Shown piece by piece: positions 22,641 to 32,821 of a stretch of DNA of 64,000 bases. The notes beneath the pieces are model-generated. The model ran no database searches and had not been told where the DNA came from. It saw only the letters and a program-made list of their open reading frames with translations. Source of the DNA: Gigantopelta aegis (lineage: Eukaryota; Mollusca; Gastropoda; Neomphalida; Peltospiridae). The position numbers and the translations under genes were made by a program. The DNA is taken from NCBI RefSeq assembly GCF_016097555.1, contig NC_054713.1:41037895-41101894 (forward strand), in the 5' to 3' direction. Every line of letters begins with the position of its first letter. The first letter of the stretch is position 1.

Positions 22641-22953
22641 GTTTGTTTCGTTTAAAACGACACCACTGGAGCACATTGGTTAATTAAGCATCGTCTGTTG
22701 AATGTCAAACATTTGGTAATTCTGACTCGTAGTCATCAGATAAAACCCGCTACATTTTTCCTAATGAAACAAGGGATCTTTTATATGCACTTTCCCACAG
22801 ACAGGAAAGCACATACCACTGCCTTTTTTTCTAGTTGTGGTGCACTGGTGGGAACGAGAAAAAAACCCAGTCAGCTTAATGAATCCACCGAGGTGGTTCG
22901 ATCCTGCGACGCAAGCACCTCAAGCGAGCACTCAACCCACTGAGCTAAATCCC
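22641..22953 (-). mobile_element. SINE H2-A
   Basis: Minus-strand copy with tail A, body and an H2 head (GGGATTTAGCTCAGTGGG, GGATCGAACC). It separates two direct copies of the repeat F segment. Confidence 0.85.
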
Positions 22954-23192
22954 GCCCAAATCAAACAAAAATGCCCGAATCTGGATATTAAGTTTATTGA
23001 TAGTTTCATTACTATCAAACAGCTATGTAGGGTCCGAAACGAACCAGTACGCATTGTTACAATATTGTAAGTACACGTTGTATGATGGAAATACTATATG
23101 GTTAAAAGGTCTCACGGTCTTGGACCAGCTAATTGTGCTCGAAGGTATTCGTTACTTTTTACCGAATGCGAACAATTGCTGCAATCACACCC
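22954..23192 (+). repeat. dispersed repeat F, copy 3
   Basis: Starts GCCCAAATCAAACAAAAATG and repeats 22522-22613 with a few changes, then continues to AATTGCTGCAATCACACCC before a microsatellite. Confidence 0.75.
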
Positions 23193-23227
23193 ACCCACAC
23201 ACATACACCCACGCACGCCCACACACC

Positions 23228-23297
<70 letters not shown>
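23193..23297. repeat. CA/CCCA and (GA)n microsatellite
   Basis: CCCACACA-type units followed by about 65 bp of GA. Confidence 0.95.
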
Positions 23298-23299
<2 letters not shown>

Positions 23300-24062
23300 C
23301 ATCCCCGTCTTAAGCTGTATCTTAACCGGCCGCGAGCGATTATTTTAGAAATCATTGATTTCAATCGCTGTATCCAGACTAGACACGTGCGACGCAACGG
23401 ATAAATCTGTCGCGTCGTACTCGAGTCGTGCCCGTCCGCACCACTATACCAACCCATGACGACTGGACTATACCCTAGTGTAATTCTCTCTCTCGTTCAG
23501 ACGGATCCGGCTTCTGTATTTCAGCACAGCACTAAAACTTCAACGTCTATTGACTGTCAATCTAGGAGTTTTCTTGACAGGATGCAACCCATCTCGTTTC
23601 TACAAGCTGTGCACCCTAACGGCCCTAACGAGGCCACTCACGTGGACATATAGATCGGACTTTAAACTTTTAGACCTTCGTTCAAAAGTTTATGTCGAAA
23701 TTACTTTTTTTTAAATATTATTAAATAGTCCGATCCTCTCTTCTTTCTCTTATTTATTTTTGGACTGTCCTAAAATGCTCCAAATTATATAAATATACGA
23801 CCGAGCAGTCAATTCTTTTTATTTTTGGCTTGCTATTTTCAAAATTCTGCCAATTTTCAACTCTAGCCCCCCCCCCTCCCCTCCATCCCGAGTCAGGCCA
23901 CCGATTTTATCTCATTTCTTTTTGACCCCGGATCTAATCTAGCGACCAAATTTAATGAGTAGAATTTTCTTTATTAATTATATTAGAGATGCGCATCAAA
24001 ATTTTAAAGGCCCACTATTTAATTTTTGGATGTAAATTTCAAAATTGTCGCTTAATTTTTTT
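23298..24062. other. no gene seen
   Basis: The first part (23298-23660) keeps CpG. The rest is AT-rich with a C run near 23866. No domain recognised. Confidence 0.45.
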
Positions 24063-24063
24063 T

Positions 24064-24172
24064 CTGTCCAGGGACAAGCCCCTGGCTATCCAGAGACAGG
24101 CCCCGGGACGGACATGCTCGAAACTCTAGTGGTATATGAGCATGTAAACATTATTCGCACTCGCACTCGCAC
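24064..24172 (+). repeat. dispersed repeat G, copy 1
   Basis: CCAGAGACAGGCCCCGGGAC, GACATGCTCGAAACTCTAG and TATGAGCATG, ending in GCACTC units. It matches 52750-52853. The palindromic CCCGGG core recurs. Confidence 0.7.
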
Positions 24173-24249
24173 TCGCGTTGTACGCGTCCGGTTAGGATAC
24201 AACTTTATGTACACTACTCGGTGTGGGTGTTTTCAATCACTGACTTGTA

Positions 24250-24628
24250 CCGGCCTCGGTGGCGTCGTGGTTAGGCCATCGGTCTACAGTCTGGTAGGTA
24301 CTGGTTTCGGATCCCAGTCGAGGTATGGGATTTTTAATACAGATACCGACTCCAAACCCTGAGTGAGTGCACCGCAAGGCTCAGTGGGTAGATGTAAACC
24401 ACTTGCACCGACCAGTGATCCATAACTGGTTGAACAAAGGCCATGGTTTGTGCTATGCTGCCTGTGGGAAGCGCAAATAAAAGATCCCTTGCTGCCTGTC
24501 GTAAAAGAGTAGCCTATGTGGCGGCCGCGGCTTTCCTCTAAAAAACAGTGTCAGAATGACCATGTTTGACGTCCAACAGCCGATGATAAGATAAAAAATC
24601 AATGTGCTCTAGTTGCGTCGTTAAATTA
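24250..24628 (+). mobile_element. SINE H3 head with tail A
   Basis: CCGGCCTCGGTGGCGTCGTG head, inner segment, GATCCCTTGCTGCCTGTCG body, and a tail A form ending CTCTAGTTGCGTCGTTAAAT. A second partial terminus, CTCTAGTGACGTCGTTAAAT, follows at 24637-24656. Confidence 0.88.
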
Positions 24629-24659
24629 ACCCACCCCCTCTAGTGACGTCGTTAAATTA

Positions 24660-24871
24660 CCCCCCCCCCCAAAAAAAAAACCCACACACACACAAAAGAA
24701 CACAAAAAACACACACAACAACAACAACAAACAAACAAACAAACAAACAAACAAACAAAACAACAACAAACAAACAAACAAAAAACAACAACAAACAAAC
24801 AAACAAAGAAACAAACAAAGAAACAAAAAACAACAACAAACAAACAAACACAACAAACAAAAAAACACTGA
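24660..24871. repeat. C/A homopolymers and (CAAA)n/(CAA)n array
   Basis: A C run and an A run are followed by CACA, then CAAA and CAA units. All long frames here are low-complexity. Confidence 0.95.
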
Positions 24872-25020
24872 CTTGTGTATACCTTATAGCGTGGAAGGTA
24901 AATTACCACAGAATGTTGGTGTATTTTGATAGTTTGTCTGAATGTAGGCATGAATGAACAGACTCGTGTACCAACACGGACCCGTGAGTCCATTTTTTTA
25001 ATACAAGATTGGCTGTCTTT
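24872..25020. other. no gene seen
   Basis: Short unique interval between simple repeats and a SINE fragment. Confidence 0.4.
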
Positions 25021-25033
25021 TACGATACCAGTG

Positions 25034-25120
25034 TTGGGATGTTGCTCAGTGGTAAAGCTAGTTTTCCACAATTTGGTGTAACAAGGGCCGTGGCATGTAC
25101 TATCCTGTCTGTGGGATATT
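25034..25120 (+). mobile_element. SINE head/body fragment
   Basis: TTGCTCAGTGGTAAAGCTAG and GGGCCGTGGCATGTACTATC are remnants of an H1-type SINE. Confidence 0.6.
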
Positions 25121-25126
25121 TTTCGT

Positions 25127-25330
25127 TGCTCCCCACACCCACCCCCTCCCCCCATTTAAACAAAACCGATCTTTTCGATAATGACAACAAGTCTCGAATT
25201 TTGGGCACAAGATATACTTCACCACCTTTTGGATCCGTGCCTGTATACACATAGCTGACAAGATATTGAAAGTTTTGTCAACTCAGCAATACCAGCATCG
25301 GTGGTTTAGTGGTTAAGCCACGGGACTAAA
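25127..25330 (+). repeat. left arm of a 4.4-kb-spaced inverted repeat
   Basis: About 204 bp, inverted and about 98% identical to 29763-29965 by eye (three substitutions and one C indel seen). The inner end is a SINE H3-like head (ATCGGTGGTTTAGTGGTTAA); the outer end is C-rich. Confidence 0.9.
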
Positions 25331-25470
25331 AAGACTGCTAATCAGAAAGAGTAGCCCATTGCGTGGTGGCAGCGGGTTTCTTCTCTTATTATCTGTGTGG
25401 TCCTTAACCATGATGTCTGACAACGTATAACTGTAATTAAAATGCGTTCATTGCGTCGTTAAATATGACA
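25331..25470 (+). mobile_element. SINE body/tail B, chimeric head
   Basis: The head switches from the inverted-repeat arm directly into GCTAATCAGAAAGAGTAGCC and tail B, skipping the B-box region. This is a deletion or recombination product. Confidence 0.75.
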
Positions 25471-25843
25471 CTTCTTTTTTCCTTCTGTTACAATGTTAAT
25501 TCCCACACAGGAGAATGCAAGCGAGGAATCGGTCAGGGGTGACATACACCCCTTACTCTTTACATTTTCTTTTTCTTACCTTCGTGCTGAGTTTAAATGA
25601 AAGGTGGTGTCGAGTTTGATGAGTGAGTTGGACGTACAGATGAATAGAAAGGCTTGACTGATAAGCTGGATGTGAATGAATGCGGCTCCTCTGCAATGGA
25701 CTTACGTATTTTGGAAACTTTAATAGAATGCAACAAAACATCCGTCCTTGAACTGTTAGAGAGTTTAATAATATGTCAAAACGATTAATGAAATGATCGA
25801 TCGATTTATGGAGGGATCAATGGATTATTTGACTGATAGGTAC

Positions 25844-25845
<2 letters not shown>
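25471..25845. other. no gene seen
   Basis: Unique sequence with no recognised feature. Confidence 0.45.
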
Positions 25846-25891
<46 letters not shown>

Positions 25892-26255
25892 GTTGGTTGG
25901 TTGGTTGGTTGGGTGGGTGGTTGGTTGGGTGGTTGTTTGATTGATTGGTTGGTTGGTTGATTAGATGGTTGGTTGGTTGGTTGGATGGTTGGTAGGTTGG
26001 ATGGTTGGTTGGTTGGTTGGTTGGTTGGTTAGTTGGTTGGTTGGTTGATTAATCGATTGGTTTCGATGGATCGAATTATGTATGGATCGATGAATTGATC
26101 GATTGATTGGTGGACGAGTGGGTGGATGGATAGATGGGTGGGTGGATGGATAGATGGGTGGATGGATGGATGGGTGGTGATTGGATGGATAGATGTGTGG
26201 ATGGATATGGATGGGTAGATGGGTAGATGAATGGATGTGGGCATGGAATTGCAGA
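25846..26255. repeat. GATA then GGTT/GGAT tetranucleotide array
   Basis: (GATA)n at 25847-25890, then GGTT, GGTG, GATT and GGAT units drifting over about 360 bp. Confidence 0.95.
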
Positions 26256-27109
26256 CTAATTAATTCATTCATTCATCAACTGAATATGTCCATCTGAATT
26301 AACAGAAAGAACATGGCCTGTTGGCTGTCTGTCTGGATACCATTACACCTTCAGATGTCTATCTAATAAACTCTCTTGAACTTGGCCAAATTCCTGGAAC
26401 ATCTACATCGTCTGGTCCAATCCGCCTGAACACGTCCCTGCGCGGAAAGGCGACTCCCCGTCACTCAACACGTCTGCTGGCGAGCGCGCCATTTTCTCTT
26501 TCACGTCTGCGTCTTGCTTGTTTTCTCGTCTGCTCGGAGCTGCGTACGGAATGTCTCGAGACCGTCTCTCGCGCTCTTTATTTGCTGACAGAAGCGGCAC
26601 GCAAACCCGTGCTCATGTTAATAATTAGCCGTGCAAGGCAATTCTGCCCGCATAATCGAAGGACTCGAAACAAGAGTGACCGGGTGAATTCTGTCCCTAG
26701 GGGTGAAAGAACGAACTGCCGACCACGAGTCAAGAGAGCAGTTTGTTCCACAAAGTAACCATATCCCCCAGCCCTCTTGGGGTGGACACTTGACCAGTGT
26801 AGTCCGATATTGATACCTCTGTTGGAAATGCCCGAGGTACCGTAGCGTGTTGCTCGCCGTCACGCGAACTGAATTATGGGAAGCAACAGAGCTCTCTGCG
26901 GGTTTCGATGCACACCAGCACTTAAAATCCCATTCACACGTTGGCATTTCGATGGATACACCGGTCAGAAATTTCATCTCTTCTTCTTCCTTTTTTTTCC
27001 ATTTTCAAACATCGGCCAGAATTTGTTTCCCCGTTTTCAACACTGTCCAATGGCTTTCTGCATTACAGTTCTGAATCAAAAACATCCCAATGGGTGCAAT
27101 TGTGGAGAT
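26256..27109. other. CpG-retaining unique block, no gene proven
   Basis: GC is clearly higher at 26400-26900, with many CpG sites (for example GGCGAGCGCGCCATTTTC near 26478). The longest frame, 26321-26758 on the plus strand, starts at a non-ATG codon and shows no recognisable domain. It may be a conserved non-coding or promoter-like block. The last bases, AGAT (27106-27109), are one copy of the target duplication of the next element. Confidence 0.4.
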
Positions 27110-27560
27110 GGCCTCAGACCACAATTAATTTCGCTATATGTTTCTATATAGCCTTAGTGGCTATAACATTTTTATTAATATCAGCAGGCCCGTGAAGTTT
27201 TGTATGTACCTTTGCCTGCATGGGGGACACATACCCTGAAAAGGACAACCCCTGTTGTCCAGCTCTTTCTCCCAGCATATTGGTTTAAACCGACACACCC
27301 TCTAAACCAGGCCGGAGTACACCCATTTTACACAAAAAGCACTACTTTTGCATGGGCCGGAATTACCACAAACAAGTCTTCAATGTCAACAAGTTACACA
27401 TGTTTACAAACTACATGCTATCCCCTGTCACTTCAGTCAAACAGTTGCCACTTCATAGCTGTCTGCCATGAAATAATCACAGTCAAACAGCAGACTACTT
27501 GCGCGGTCAAACTTCCGGATTTTGGACAACCAAATGGGAAGATAACTGTAATCTGAGGCC
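27110..27560. repeat. terminal direct repeat, left copy
   Basis: Matches 29194-29644 at the same length. Its plus-strand frame of 118 codons is shortened in the other copy by a point change, so it is unlikely to be a maintained gene. Confidence 0.92.
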
Positions 27561-29193
27561 TATCAGTCCATTTTTCCCCCTAAAAACTGGCCCACTCTAA
27601 TGCATTCCAATGATATACATATTAAAGCAATGCTCAGTAAGTATCAGGATGTCACCTTTAAACTGAGAGTATATAGAGGCTGTGTTAAAACACCTACCAC
27701 AGTGCCTTGCCATGGCCAATTTTAGCAATGGAAACTTGAGGGACACCAACTTCAAAATGTAATCACTTTATCAAATTTTGGAATTTCTTCATACAATGAG
27801 CAGTTATTTTTTCTTCTACATATGTTCTATCTGCACAGTGTTGTCTTGGAAAGATTTTGAAATATTTAAAGGAAAACAAATCAATCATTAGATTTTACTT
27901 CATTTTTAATTAAATATTAAACCTAAATTTAAATTTTTGAAAAAAATTAAAATCTAAAACTGTAAAATTTTGCATTTTAGATATGATAAGTGGAGGCTTA
28001 TTAAAGATATGGTGACTGAATTCATGGTACATTATTAGAAATGTGTCAGAGGGATGGTGAAAGTCACAAAATTGGGGACATTTGCAACAAATTTTTACAC
28101 ACTAATTTCAGGGAAAATTAGACATGATAGGCCTCAGATTCAATTTTGACCTGCTGTATTTACTTGATCTGCTTCATTTACTGTATTAGACATGTAGCCA
28201 CTTTGTAAAAGGCAAAACAGTCCATATAAATGCATATTAATATGAATATGCCCTACAGATATTACTTAGGTATACACCATAATATGTTTTTTGTTGACGA
28301 CAACTTTGAAAATGAAGATTTTGTCACAAAATGCTGATATAAATCCTACCAAGAGGTACTTGCACCATATTTTTCAGTTTCCAGTGATAACTGTCAACAA
28401 GTGTAGTCATGTGCCAGTGTCTTGGATACCTCAGTGTAGTATTTCTTGATTGGAAGGATGTTTGTAGTAATGACCACTGAATATGCATTATGGATTATTC
28501 TGCCATATGTATTACTTGCCAAATGTTAACCTTTTTGGCACATTTTCTGCAATAAACTTGACAAGTATACCAGCATCTGATTACTGAACACAATAAATAC
28601 ATTCAGACAGCAAAGAATATTAGCCTATTAGATTTTCTAAGGATGAAAGACCATTTTTGAAAAATGACTGAAGTGTGTAATTTACATAAATGTAGGTGAA
28701 ATGTATTATTAGAGTACTTAATCTTGTTAAAAACTGTATACTATTTATTTAGTGTTTAATTACATTTAGTAGTGATATATTCATTATATTTAGATCTTCT
28801 GTCCAATTGCAATAATTGAGACTCATTAAAATTCAATATGTAAAAAAAAAAAAAAATCTCAATATTGACTAACAAAATCCAACTTTTGCTCTTTTTTTAC
28901 CAAATTATTAGCTCAAAACTGTTAAAAAATATTGCAACAACCTGTAGTAACATCAGAGGTCATTTTATGCTATTTTGGAGGATATTGAAATTTAAAAGTT
29001 GAAACTTTTAATTTTAATTTTTAATAAATTAAACAAAAAAGTTTTTTAATTTAATAAAATATTGAGAAAATAAATAAATGAGTTTTCATATTCCTTGTGG
29101 TATTCACAATCAGTCTGTTTAATTTCACCTCTCTGGTTATAATACTTTCATCAGAATCAAGCATTTAACCGGTATAATGTGTGAACTATATCA

Positions 29194-29644
29194 GGCCTCA
29201 GACCACAATTAATTTCGCTATACGTTTCTATATAGCCTTAGTGGCTATAACATTTTTATTAATATCAGCAGGCCCGTGAAGTTTTGTATGTACCTTTGCC
29301 TGCATGGGGGACACATACCCTGAAAAGGACAACCCCTGTTGTCCAGCTCTTTCTCCCAGCATATTGGTTTAAACAGACACACCCTCTAAACCAGGCCGGA
29401 GTACACCCATTTTACACAAAAAGCACTACTTTTGCATGGGCCGGAATTACTACAAACAAGTCTTCAATGTTAACAAGTTACACATGTTTACAAACTACAT
29501 GCTATCCCCTGTCACTTCAGTCAAACAGTTGCCACTTCATAGCTGTCTGCCATGAAATAATCACAGTTAAACAGTAGACTACTTGCGCGGTCAAACTTCC
29601 GGATTTTGGACAACCAAATGGGAAGATAACTGTAATCTGAGGCC
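29194..29644. repeat. terminal direct repeat, right copy
   Basis: See the left copy. Substitutions include CAAACAGCAG to TAAACAGTAG near the right end. Confidence 0.92.
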
Positions 29645-29659
29645 AGATAGTATCGGTAG

Positions 29660-29802
29660 AGAGGTCGGTGTTGTAGCTTTACACCTACCTTATTGAGTCG
29701 TTAATTAATACTCGCTCTAGGTGTGAGTCGGTACCGGGATGCGAACCCAGTACCTACCAGTCTTTAGTCCCGTGGCTTAACCACTAAACCACCGATGCTG
29801 GT
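29660..29802 (-). mobile_element. SINE H3-like head fragment
   Basis: Minus strand: GGTTTAGTGGTTAAGCCACG, then GGTAGGTACTGGGTTCGCAT and the inner GACTCACACC segment. The body and tail are absent, as it stops next to the 2.5-kb element. Confidence 0.75.
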
Positions 29803-29965
29803 ATTGTTGAGTTGACAAAACTTTCAATATCTTGTCAGCTATGTGTATACAGGCACGGATCCAAAAGGTGGTGAAGTATATCTTGTGCCCGAAATTCGAG
29901 ACTTGTTGTCATTATTGAAAAGATCGGTTTTGTTTAAATGGGGGGAGGGGTGGGTGTGGGGAGCA
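29763..29965 (-). repeat. right arm of the inverted repeat
   Basis: Reverse complement of 25127-25330. It overlaps the SINE head at its inner end and ends in the G-rich stretch GGGTGGGTGTGGGGAGCA. Confidence 0.9.
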
Positions 29966-30320
29966 GTGAACAGGGTTGTTAGTAAGGGGATTCGGGGACA
30001 TGCTCACCCATGAACATTTGAAAAATAGATGGTTTTAAACGTGTTTTCTTGGCATCTGAATCGCAAAGTTAGTCGGTTGTAAACAATGATTTTTTCAAGA
30101 ATGTTTATTTATTTATTTTTAGACAGCCTAAAACGCACCAGATCTCACCAGTTAAGTTGGGCATGCAATGATTAGTGTCCAAAATGTTTGAGGGGGGAGG
30201 GGTTTGGGGCATGCTCCCCCGTAAAAGGTTCTTAAATTGGATGGTGCTAAACGTAATTTCTTGCCAACTGAATAGCAAAATTCAGGGGTGCTTGGATCGT
30301 GTAATCGACCCCCTCCCCGC
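29966..30320. repeat. dispersed repeat P, two diverged halves
   Basis: GGGACATGCTCACCCATGAA with GATGGTTTTAAACG (29994 on) and GGGGCATGCTCCCCCGTAAA with GATGGTGCTAAACG (30207 on) are diverged copies of one unit. The family is unidentified. Confidence 0.55.
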
Positions 30321-30339
30321 CCCCTCGATGGACCTATCC

Positions 30340-30432
30340 TCTGATTGGAATATCAGTGGCTGTGGCATGTGTTGTCCTGCCTCTGTGAAAGTGCATATAA
30401 AAGACCAATTGCTGCCAATGAAAAGCACGCAG
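30340..30432 (+). mobile_element. SINE body fragment
   Basis: GGAATATCAGTGGCTGTGGC to GACCAATTGCTGCCAATG. No head or tail. Confidence 0.65.
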
Positions 30433-30699
30433 GTCTTAACTACTAGCTACTCTCGGCCTACTATAATTCCAAACCTATACGTAGCTCCCTACCTTTTATT
30501 CTTTAGAACGACCATCAAAATTGCGCCAAATTTCTTTCATCAAAATGCGCACCCATTTCCCTTTGGCTTAATCCTACGGGACATTCCAAATTACATAGCA
30601 CCATACCACCCCCGTCTGTTACCGACTATGGTTGGACTGCTGGTGCTCCCTTACACCTACTAGTGCAGGCGGTCCCTTCTTCACCCACCCCAACCCTTT

Positions 30700-30795
30700 C
30701 CTGTCCTGGACGGAGGAACCGGCTGAGGCCGGTACCTGTGCCCAGGACAGGCGTGTGCTACAACAGCTTGCTCTGAATGTGCACGTTATACCATT
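30700..30795 (+). repeat. dispersed repeat E, copy 2
   Basis: CCTGTCCTGGACGGAGGAAC to GCTTGCTCTGAATGTGCACG. It is the best-preserved of the three copies. Confidence 0.75.
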
Positions 30796-30837
30796 TTCCA
30801 AGTTTTCCAAGTTTCAATGAAAAACAATGTCGCCGAT

Positions 30838-30950
30838 TTCCTCAAAGACTGCGTGTGACAATTACCAAATGTTCGACATCGAATACTTGAATAGCTAATG
30901 ATGAATAAATCAGTGTGCTTTTGTGGTGTCATTAAACAAAACAAACTTGA
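30838..30950 (+). mobile_element. SINE tail A fragment
   Basis: TTTCCTCAAAGACTGCGTGT through GTGGTGTCATTAAACAAAAC. No head. Confidence 0.8.
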
Positions 30951-31670
30951 ATGTCTCTCTTTTTTTGGTAACTGTTGCAAAATGATTCTGTTGGCTCTAA
31001 AGTAGTGTAATTCATAGAATGCAATATTTGTATGATGTTTTAGTAAATCAATATGTTTTCCCCCGTGATTATTATTCCAACAGTAACCATCTCTTGCTTG
31101 CTTTTCAAAGAAACATGTCGACGCCATAGAATAAATATTTTTTGGCATTCAACTGGTTCTCATTCGATACACATTTGCTATTACATGCAATTCTCCTGAC
31201 CCGGGGCGATATGCGAACGTGCGCGGCGTAACAATTACTGCAGAATCCGTCTACATTCTGACAATTTGCTGTTTGCTCTTCTCGTTGATTAGTGGCCACA
31301 TCCTGTTGCGCACGCAGAACATCGCTGATCACAAGGAAGACAAGACAAACACCAGCAAGAACCGCAAAGCGATGAATCCCTTATTTGGTGCCAAACGCGT
31401 ATACATGCTCACGGAGAACAAACACGAATGGTCAGTGCCGGTTTTTGATGTTTGCCGTACATGACTGTTGCTTCAGTTGACCGCGGTGTAATTAGGCGCC
31501 AGGAGATGGCGGTAAATTGCCGGAAGGAAGGGATCTGTAGAACGATGCCCATGTAGTTAACAGAATTCACCAATGTTTGCTTCGTTAGTGCCAATTTTAT
31601 TGCTCGGTTGTAATTGAAAACTTTGAGGGGAGTCCCTTTTTTATCTTTCACGGATTCATCTTCTGATGGC
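30951..31670. other. unique CpG-retaining block with a homeodomain-type motif
   Basis: No gene or repeat recognised. CGGTGTAATTAGGC at 31484-31497 recurs with one change at 38827-38840. ATGGCGGTAAATTGCCGG follows closely. A short conserved non-coding or enhancer-like block is plausible but unproven. Confidence 0.35.
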
Positions 31671-31845
31671 GCGGAATTTGAACTCTTTCGGTAAAGCGCT
31701 CGTCATAGGATCGAAACTGCTCTGCGGACCCATTTGGTTTATTCCTGTCCCAACCAGTACCCATGATTACTATATTAATGGTTTGGTGTGTACTGTCATG
31801 TTTATGAAACAGTGCGCACCAAAGTCCCTTGCTGCTAGTGACTAT
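31671..31845 (+). mobile_element. SINE head/body fragment, old
   Basis: CGGTAAAGCGCTCGTCATAG, a shortened head and AAGTCCCTTGCTGCTAGT. It is diverged and is interrupted by the following SINE. Confidence 0.7.
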
Positions 31846-31846
31846 G

Positions 31847-32157
31847 GGGCGAGACGTAGCCTAGTGGTAAAGCACTCACCTGATGCGCGGTGGGTCTGGG
31901 ACCGATCTCCGTCGGTTGCTTCATTGAGCCATTTTAGCTCCAGCCAGTGCACCACTACAACGGCCGTGGTAATATGTATTATCCTGTCTGTGGGATGGTG
32001 CATATAAAACATTCCTTGCTACTAATGGAAAAAATGTAGCGGGCTTCCTCTCTAAGACTAAATGCCAAAATTATCAAATGTTTAACATCAATAGCCAAAG
32101 AATAACAAATCATTGTTCTCTAGTGGTGTCGTTAAACAAAACAAACTTTAACTTTAA
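31847..32157 (+). mobile_element. SINE H1-A
   Basis: GGGGCGAGACGTAGCCTAGT head, body and complete tail A with TTTAACTTTAAC terminal units. It lies inside or beside the older SINE, whose GAAGACTAAATGTCAG may resume at 32160. Confidence 0.88.
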
Positions 32158-32494
32158 CTGAAGACTAAATGTCAGAAAATAGGTTAATCTTGTTGGTTTT
32201 AATTAATTCTAGACTGCACTGGACCATAACAAAGTGTTTTTCTTCGACCGCTCTATTCAAATACTCAACAAATATTAATTAATATCAGGGCTAGTAAAGA
32301 TTTTGATATTATTTGTTAGTTCCATATTGTTTTAGCACGTTTTGATCATCTAAACATTGTTTCATTAAAATCGGACCCGTGATACATGTACAATTCCTAT
32401 TACACTATGTGGGGTTTTCGTGCATCTGTGAAAAATACGGAATTGAGCATTTTGCTAGGATTCGTTTCGAAGCAATACATTTAGTTCACTCTAG
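32158..32494. other. no gene seen
   Basis: AT-rich sequence. Nothing recognised beyond the possible SINE remnant at its start. Confidence 0.45.
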
Positions 32495-32821
32495 GGATGG
32501 GACGTAATCCAGTGGTTAAGCGTTCGCTTGATGCGTGTTCGGTCTAGGATCGATCCCTGTCGGTAGATCCATTGGGCTAAGTCTCGTTCCAGCCAGTGCG
32601 CCACAACTGGTGTAACAAAGGCCGTAGTATGTACTATCCTGTCAGGGGGATGGTGCATATAAAAGATCGCTTGCTGTTAATCGGAAAGAGTAGCCCATGA
32701 AGTGGCGACAGCTGGTTTCCTCTCTCAATATCTGTGTGGTCCTTAACCATATGTCCGACGTCATATAACCGTAAATAAAATGTGCTGAGTGCGTCGTTAA
32801 ATAAATCATTTCCTTCCTTCC
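32495..32821 (+). mobile_element. SINE H1-B
   Basis: Full-length: GGGATGGGACGTAATCCAGT head, body, tail B and a CCTT terminal microsatellite. Confidence 0.92.

Larger units (their letters stand above)
27110..29644. mobile_element. 2.5-kb non-coding element with 451-bp terminal direct repeats
   Basis: Two 451-bp direct repeats, 27110-27560 and 29194-29644, differ at six positions seen by eye. Each begins GGCCTCAGA and ends TCTGAGGCC, a 9-bp inverted terminus like the ends of an LTR but not TG...CA. AGAT occurs just outside both ends (27106-27109 and 29645-29648), so a single insertion with a 4-bp duplication fits. The 1633-bp interior is AT-rich and without frames of note. No primer-binding site starting TGG follows the left repeat, and no polypurine tract precedes the right one. 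Possible readings are a non-autonomous LTR-like (TRIM/LARD-type) element, or two copies of a DNA element. Confidence 0.8.

Noticed and set aside
26321..26758. 145-codon plus-strand frame in the CpG-rich block
   Set aside because: It has a non-ATG start, no recognisable domain, and an overlapping frame on the other strand. Kept only as a compositional observation.
27200..27556. 118-codon frame inside the terminal direct repeat
   Set aside because: The second copy of the repeat is interrupted earlier by a point change, and there is no known domain.
27110..29644. Ordinary LTR retrotransposon or retrovirus copy
   Set aside because: No gag or pol coding remnants, no TG...CA ends, no primer-binding site or polypurine tract.
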